Origin: Chitinophagales bacterium
Lineage (GTDB): Bacteria > Bacteroidota > Bacteroidia > Chitinophagales > Chitinophagaceae
Reading direction: 5' to 3'
DNA: 34,902 bases
Assembly (NCBI GenBank): GCA_026931905.1
Contig: JAIXLB010000074.1
Span: forward strand, 1 to 34,902
The notes below the pieces were generated by a model. That model was not told the DNA's origin, ran no database searches, and saw nothing but the letters and a program-made list of their open reading frames with translations. This document shows, one piece after another, positions 33,001 through 34,902 of this stretch (the stretch's first letter is position 1; each line of letters opens with the position of its first letter). The position numbers were made by a program, and so were the translations under genes.

Positions 33001-34902
33001 ACAATTTCCAACAGTAACATTGGGGTTCAATGTTCCATTTTGGCACACACTCGAATTGCCAGAAATAGCAGATACGTTAGGCTTAGATTTTACAACTATT
33101 TGTTGTGTTGTTATAGGAGATGTACAAGCATTATTAGGAGCTACTGTATATAAATTTACATTATAAGTACCTGGATTATTAAATTGTAACTGTGGGTTAG
33201 CAGAAGACGAAGAAGTGCCACCTACATAATTAACTGATGATGTATTTGGCGTACAATTAGATGCTGGCGTATAGGTTGTATTCCATACAAAAATATTAGT
33301 ACCACAATTAGGTGTATTGGTTGAGCCATTTGCTGTAACTACTAAAGGAGAACAACCAGAAGTATTACTCAAACTAAAAGATGCTGTTGGCGTAGGATTA
33401 ACGCAAATTACTTTTATAGATGAATCCATACCACATACAGGATTGCCAGCTTTAAACTTTACGCTATATGTTCCTACCGTATTAAAATTAATAGAAATAG
33501 AAGCTGTACCAGATACCCAAAAATTAGGATCAGCAGAAGAATAGGTATTACCTAAATTTCCATTATTTATAGTCCATCCAGTTGCAGGTGTAATTTCCCA
33601 AACTACTTTTCCATCAGAACAATTTGGAGCATTTACATAACTATTATTTCCGCTTGTATTGGTAAAAGTAATATTGCTGTTTTTGCAAATAGTATCTTTT
33701 GGAGTTATTGAAAAGGAAGCATTCGGCTTTTGAGAAACATAAATAGGTACTACAGAAGCAGTAGATGTTAAACAAGGATTTGAAGCAGTTATAGTAGCAG
33801 AGAAAGAATTATTATAAGTACCACTATTTGTGCCACACGATGTTGTAGTAAATAAATGTGATACATCTGAAGGAGGAGGATGTGAAAAAGTTACAGGTGC
33901 TGAGCCATCATTAAATGTTACTGTATAGGTTGTGCCTAATGAATTTGAAGCTACATTTGAAATGGGAAATGTTAAAGACGAATTAGTACAAATGGTAGAA
34001 TTACCTGGATTTACAAAACCAACTGCTGGATTGCTTCCTATAAAAGCGTAATAAGTTGCAGTATCTGTACAGTTACTGTTTGAAATAATGTATAAAACAG
34101 TAGTAGTTCCTAATGGAAAAGAATGATTAATAGGTGTTGGAAAATTTGTACTTGTATAATCTGGTGAGCCATCTCCCCAAACAATTTTATAGTTTGTATT
34201 GGTGCTGTTGGAGTTTGACTGATTTATAAAAGTTAAACTTGCTGAACCTCCCATACTACAATCTCTAAAAAAAGTAGATCCATTATAAATACTTTCATTT
34301 GAGCCTCCCAATTTTATATGAGGCAATTGTTTAGTAGTTACTGTTTCTATGATAGAATCCTTACAACCTACATTACTTGTTGCAACTAATTTTACTGAAA
34401 AATTTTGTGTAGCATTTCCTGTAGTTCCAATAAAAGTATGTGCAGGATTAGTGGCAGTTGCAGTATTATTTCCTGATGAGTTGGCATCTCCAAAATTCCA
34501 TGTATAGGTAGATGGAACTGTTGTTGTATTGGAAAAATTTACAGGTACATTACTACATTGATTAGTGGGTGAAAAAGTAAATCCTACATCTGGCTTAGGA
34601 TTGCTTGTTACTGTAACATAAGTATATTGAGTAGAATTTACAAGTACCGCATAAAGCATTGCTGTTGATGTAGTATATGTTTGATTAGTTGCTGTTGGAA
34701 TAGTATCCCAAGTAGTGCCATTATTAGATGATGAAAGCCATTGATAAGTTGGTGTTGGAGTTATTGTATTATCTGCTTTTAATGTAACGCTTTGCCCAGG
34801 GCATAAATTTAATGAACCACTCTGTACTACAATTGTTTGAGCATTAACTCCTACTAACGACAATAAAAAAATAATAAACAAAAAAAACAACCTCTTTAAA
34901 AG
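27058..34902 (-). CDS. Giant PKD/Ig-like protein with gliding-motility type B C-terminal domain (5' end outside window)
   Basis: Very large surface or secreted protein, at least 2,614 residues in the window. No ATG lies near the 5' end: the frame stays open to the edge (Leu-Leu-Lys-Arg precede the hydrophobic signal core FFLFIIFLLSLVGVNA), so the real start is probably just outside. Positions here count from 34890. Ig-like modules with YQWxxSxxGGxTW recur at about 30-95, 870-960, 965-1050, 1340-1420 and 1430-1515. PKD domains with WNFGDG/WxFGDG cores occur near the N-terminus and as a long array at about 1530-2230. Two or three ATYxWSPxxxL modules with paired Cys follow (about 2270-2510). The end FIPNAFTPDADGVND, FRVFNRWGQVVF, WDGNINGKPA, DVYVYTCEV (about 2515-2610) is the gliding-motility-associated type B C-terminal domain that directs export by the type IX system. 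Likely an adhesin. Confidence 0.93.
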   Translation of the reverse strand, partial: LLKRLFFLFIIFLLSLVGVNAQTIVVQSGSLNLCPGQSVTLKADNTITPTPTYQWLSSSNNGTTWDTIPTATNQTYTTSTAMLYAVLVNSTQYTYVTVTSNPKPDVGFTFSPTNQCSNVPVNFSNTTTVPSTYTWNFGDANSSGNNTATATNPAHTFIGTTGNATQNFSVKLVATSNVGCKDSIIETVTTKQLPHIKLGGSNESIYNGSTFFRDCSMGGSASLTFINQSNSNSTNTNYKIVWGDGSPDYTSTNFPTPINHSFPLGTTTVLYIISNSNCTDTATYYAFIGSNPAVGFVNPGNSTICTNSSLTFPISNVASNSLGTTYTVTFNDGSAPVTFSHPPPSDVSHLFTTTSCGTNSGTYNNSFSATITASNPCLTSTASVVPIYVSQKPNASFSITPKDTICKNSNITFTNTSGNNSYVNAPNCSDGKVVWEITPATGWTINNGNLGNTYSSADPNFWVSGTASISINFNTVGTYSVKFKAGNPVCGMDSSIKVICVNPTPTASFSLSNTSGCSPLVVTANGSTNTPNCGTNIFVWNTTYTPASNCTPNTSSVNYVGGTSSSSANPQLQFNNPGTYNVNLYTVAPNNACTSPITTQQIVVKSKPNVSAISGNSSVCQNGTLNPNVTVGNCNSNTTPTYVWSFTGASPTTSTQQTPGAITFTNSGSQTMSVDVTNECGTSNVTKTINVTSAPSVTPPSDKTFCAGIATGAINFSGTGTSYSWTNSNTAIGLNASGTTSSPTIPSFNATNNGTSPITATISVTPISGCNGVPQTFTITINPKPEKPSVVRPVLYCLNETPTALSATSTGSNTLNWYDNSALNNPSATASTPITSTAGTTLYYVNQENSLNCKSDTAIIPVIVSPIISNNVIASNQTICSGSTPSTLTQVGALSGGGGNYTYQWQFSTDGGATWNNIATATNNSYAPGNISVTTMYRRIVMSYSCTDTSAAVTISIQGSLSNINISAAQTICSGTVPLQLNGDLPVGGSGTYTYTWESSLNNSTWTTIPSANGQDYQPTALTTSTYFRRKTIAGTCSAYSSSILITVNPIPVVTNKQNLIVCANSSVNSISFSSTPTTNVTFAWDNNNTNIGLAASGTGSLPTFISTNNSNPKIPEEATITVTPTYTNAGKSCIGNAMSFKIIVLPNISIATIPDENVCSGTTINAITPTHDAGTFSGSTLTYNWTVSGSGTTLTNGTGTVIPSFNTNNNGNSNVITTITVTPIYNYNGKSCNGNSSSFTVTIKPSTPTANAGADTVLCAATSYNLQAILIGASTGVWSQVSGSAVTITSPTSANSPITGLQQNNTYKFVWFVSGVPGCSSTTDTIEIINYTALVNLIDNTPVTICATQTATIAGQTPTGGNGFYIYQWQQSTDGGVTWTDIIGQTNATLNFTPTTTLLVRRKVVSYPCIEYSSTTSITVQPGISNNTIASNQNICINNAASIIVGSTPSGGDGIYTYQWQQSTNGGVTWTNINLATSKDFDPGVLTQTTMYRRITNTTLCFGSQGNSSAPVTITINPDAKALYTFTKNKSCTPFNINSSIIHPTLYPSQNASYNWYANGVSIGNGTVFPGYILSTPGDSITIKLLAVSKFGCKNDSIEYKFYSIPKPATAFTLSDTLGCGPLTVSFNNTTPNISLFNYVWNFGNGVTSNTAQPGSITFATNPNYTDTTYIVKLHALNTCDTTTTTKFITVKSKPKAIFTPNKSVGCSPMTVQFSNLSKGNGVSYIWNFGDGSPSVPIATKSSQTHTFITGVQDTFNVKLIAINDCGNDTLNYTIVVSPNQVHLDFAINGNQAEGCKPHTVQFVNASSGANSFQWNFGDGNTLNTTKNIDTVTHTFLQPGTYHVVLLASNGCSDTTSTELIKVVNSPIANFAFTPNSVCIGDTIHFNNLSDTTTSVVWNFKDGFTSAVNNPQHSFSNAGIYNVQLKAIRQYNSGLVCIDTISKPVTIVSKLSGNFTVTDTLIHCTPFTATLTNLSLPSALTVWTFTPGGNDTGNIVTHTFNQNGTYQVKMLATALGGCKYEAEKTIHVQAPVGNFSYDHGFICGNTPVKFSANTQYADSLIWNFGDGTIVVTSNVSTVYHTYNTSGLFIPKVTLKSNYNCNVLLNGVDTIKVDYVVAGFKNNVQQKCGYSTVQFTDTSRIYFTPVTYYWEFGDGTFSNLKNPSHVYTSTNTWAVKLTVTSVSGCISTINKNIFIKVDDKPNASILAPTTACTQKPVLYQAQINANDSITVMHWTFSNGFVTNGVTVNNTYTSTGNFTATLIAGTVNGCMDTVSKSIIINPSPAVIASNDVKICKGQSVQISASGATTYSWSPINSTLSCTNCPNPIANPLVTTLYTITGTNNFGCTNTDSVLVTVAQPIHLSVSNNDTICIGQSSQLSVSGGATYIWSPNATLNNSTSSAPIATPTVTTKYRVIGFDGYNCFQDTAYVTVAVGKYPTITLGADKTLATGTPLPLVSQVTNGPITKWVWGPSSASLNCFDCPQPIATIKKEICYTVEAYNLYKCVAKDTLCVKVFCENSQVFIPNAFTPDADGVNDVLMVRAQGIKTIKHFRVFNRWGQVVFDKSNFPPNDVAFGWDGNINGKPAAPDVYVYTCEVVCENDVTYTYKGNVAILK

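Noticed and set aside
28898..33544. Plus-strand frames opposite the giant PKD gene, some Cys-rich
   Set aside because: Their composition mirrors the Thr/Asn/Ser-rich coding strand; none has a promoter or recognisable domain.

Overview
The window looks like chromosomal DNA from a low-GC Bacteroidota, most likely close to Chitinophagaceae. This rests on several things. Many genes are preceded by the Bacteroidota sigma-A box TAnnTTTG, some with TTG 18-21 bases upstream. Start codons follow A-rich stretches, not Shine-Dalgarno sequences. There is a PorP/SprF protein, a gliding-motility type B C-terminal domain, a single-chain glycyl-tRNA synthetase and a tiny bTHX ribosomal protein gene. I see no phage, insertion sequence, CRISPR array or defence island.

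Layout. (1) 16-4425, minus: a polysaccharide export operon of Wza-like outer membrane lipoprotein, Wzc-like tyrosine autokinase and Wzm-like ABC permease. It is preceded by a leader of about 230 nt that carries an intrinsic-terminator hairpin. (2) 4638-7062, plus: paaZ and a DUF4286 gene. (3) 7063-9364, plus: a region with a perfect 37-bp palindrome, then an HU protein, the unlisted 37-residue bTHX gene and a beta-helix lipoprotein. (4) 9383-12067, minus: pyrC followed by a MutS-like ATPase. (5) 12105-15458, plus: two tandem paralogous outer membrane barrel proteins of uncertain function, ended by a palindromic repeat. (6) 15617-16941, minus: a YafK-like L,D-transpeptidase and a small secreted protein. 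(7) 17100-22342, plus: a secreted protein of unknown function, DUF3817, a bifunctional-nuclease/UVR protein, ispE, hscB, tRNA-Leu(CAA) and glycyl-tRNA synthetase. (8) 22390-23886, minus: guaB. (9) 24005-25924, plus: an S9 peptidase. (10) 25976 to the right edge, minus: a giant PKD/Ig-like type IX secretion cargo, cut by the window edge, followed by its PorP/SprF-like partner.

Most of the window is housekeeping (pyrimidine, purine and isoprenoid synthesis, translation, Fe-S assembly) mixed with cell-surface functions. The parts most worth following are the terminator inside the polysaccharide operon leader, the SprB/SprF-like giant adhesin pair, the tandem barrel paralogues, and short repeat families that sit in frame inside ispE, hscB and the tyrosine kinase gene. 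No feature is clearly a wholly new system. Several start codons were moved from the longest open frame because a signal peptide or promoter box decides them.
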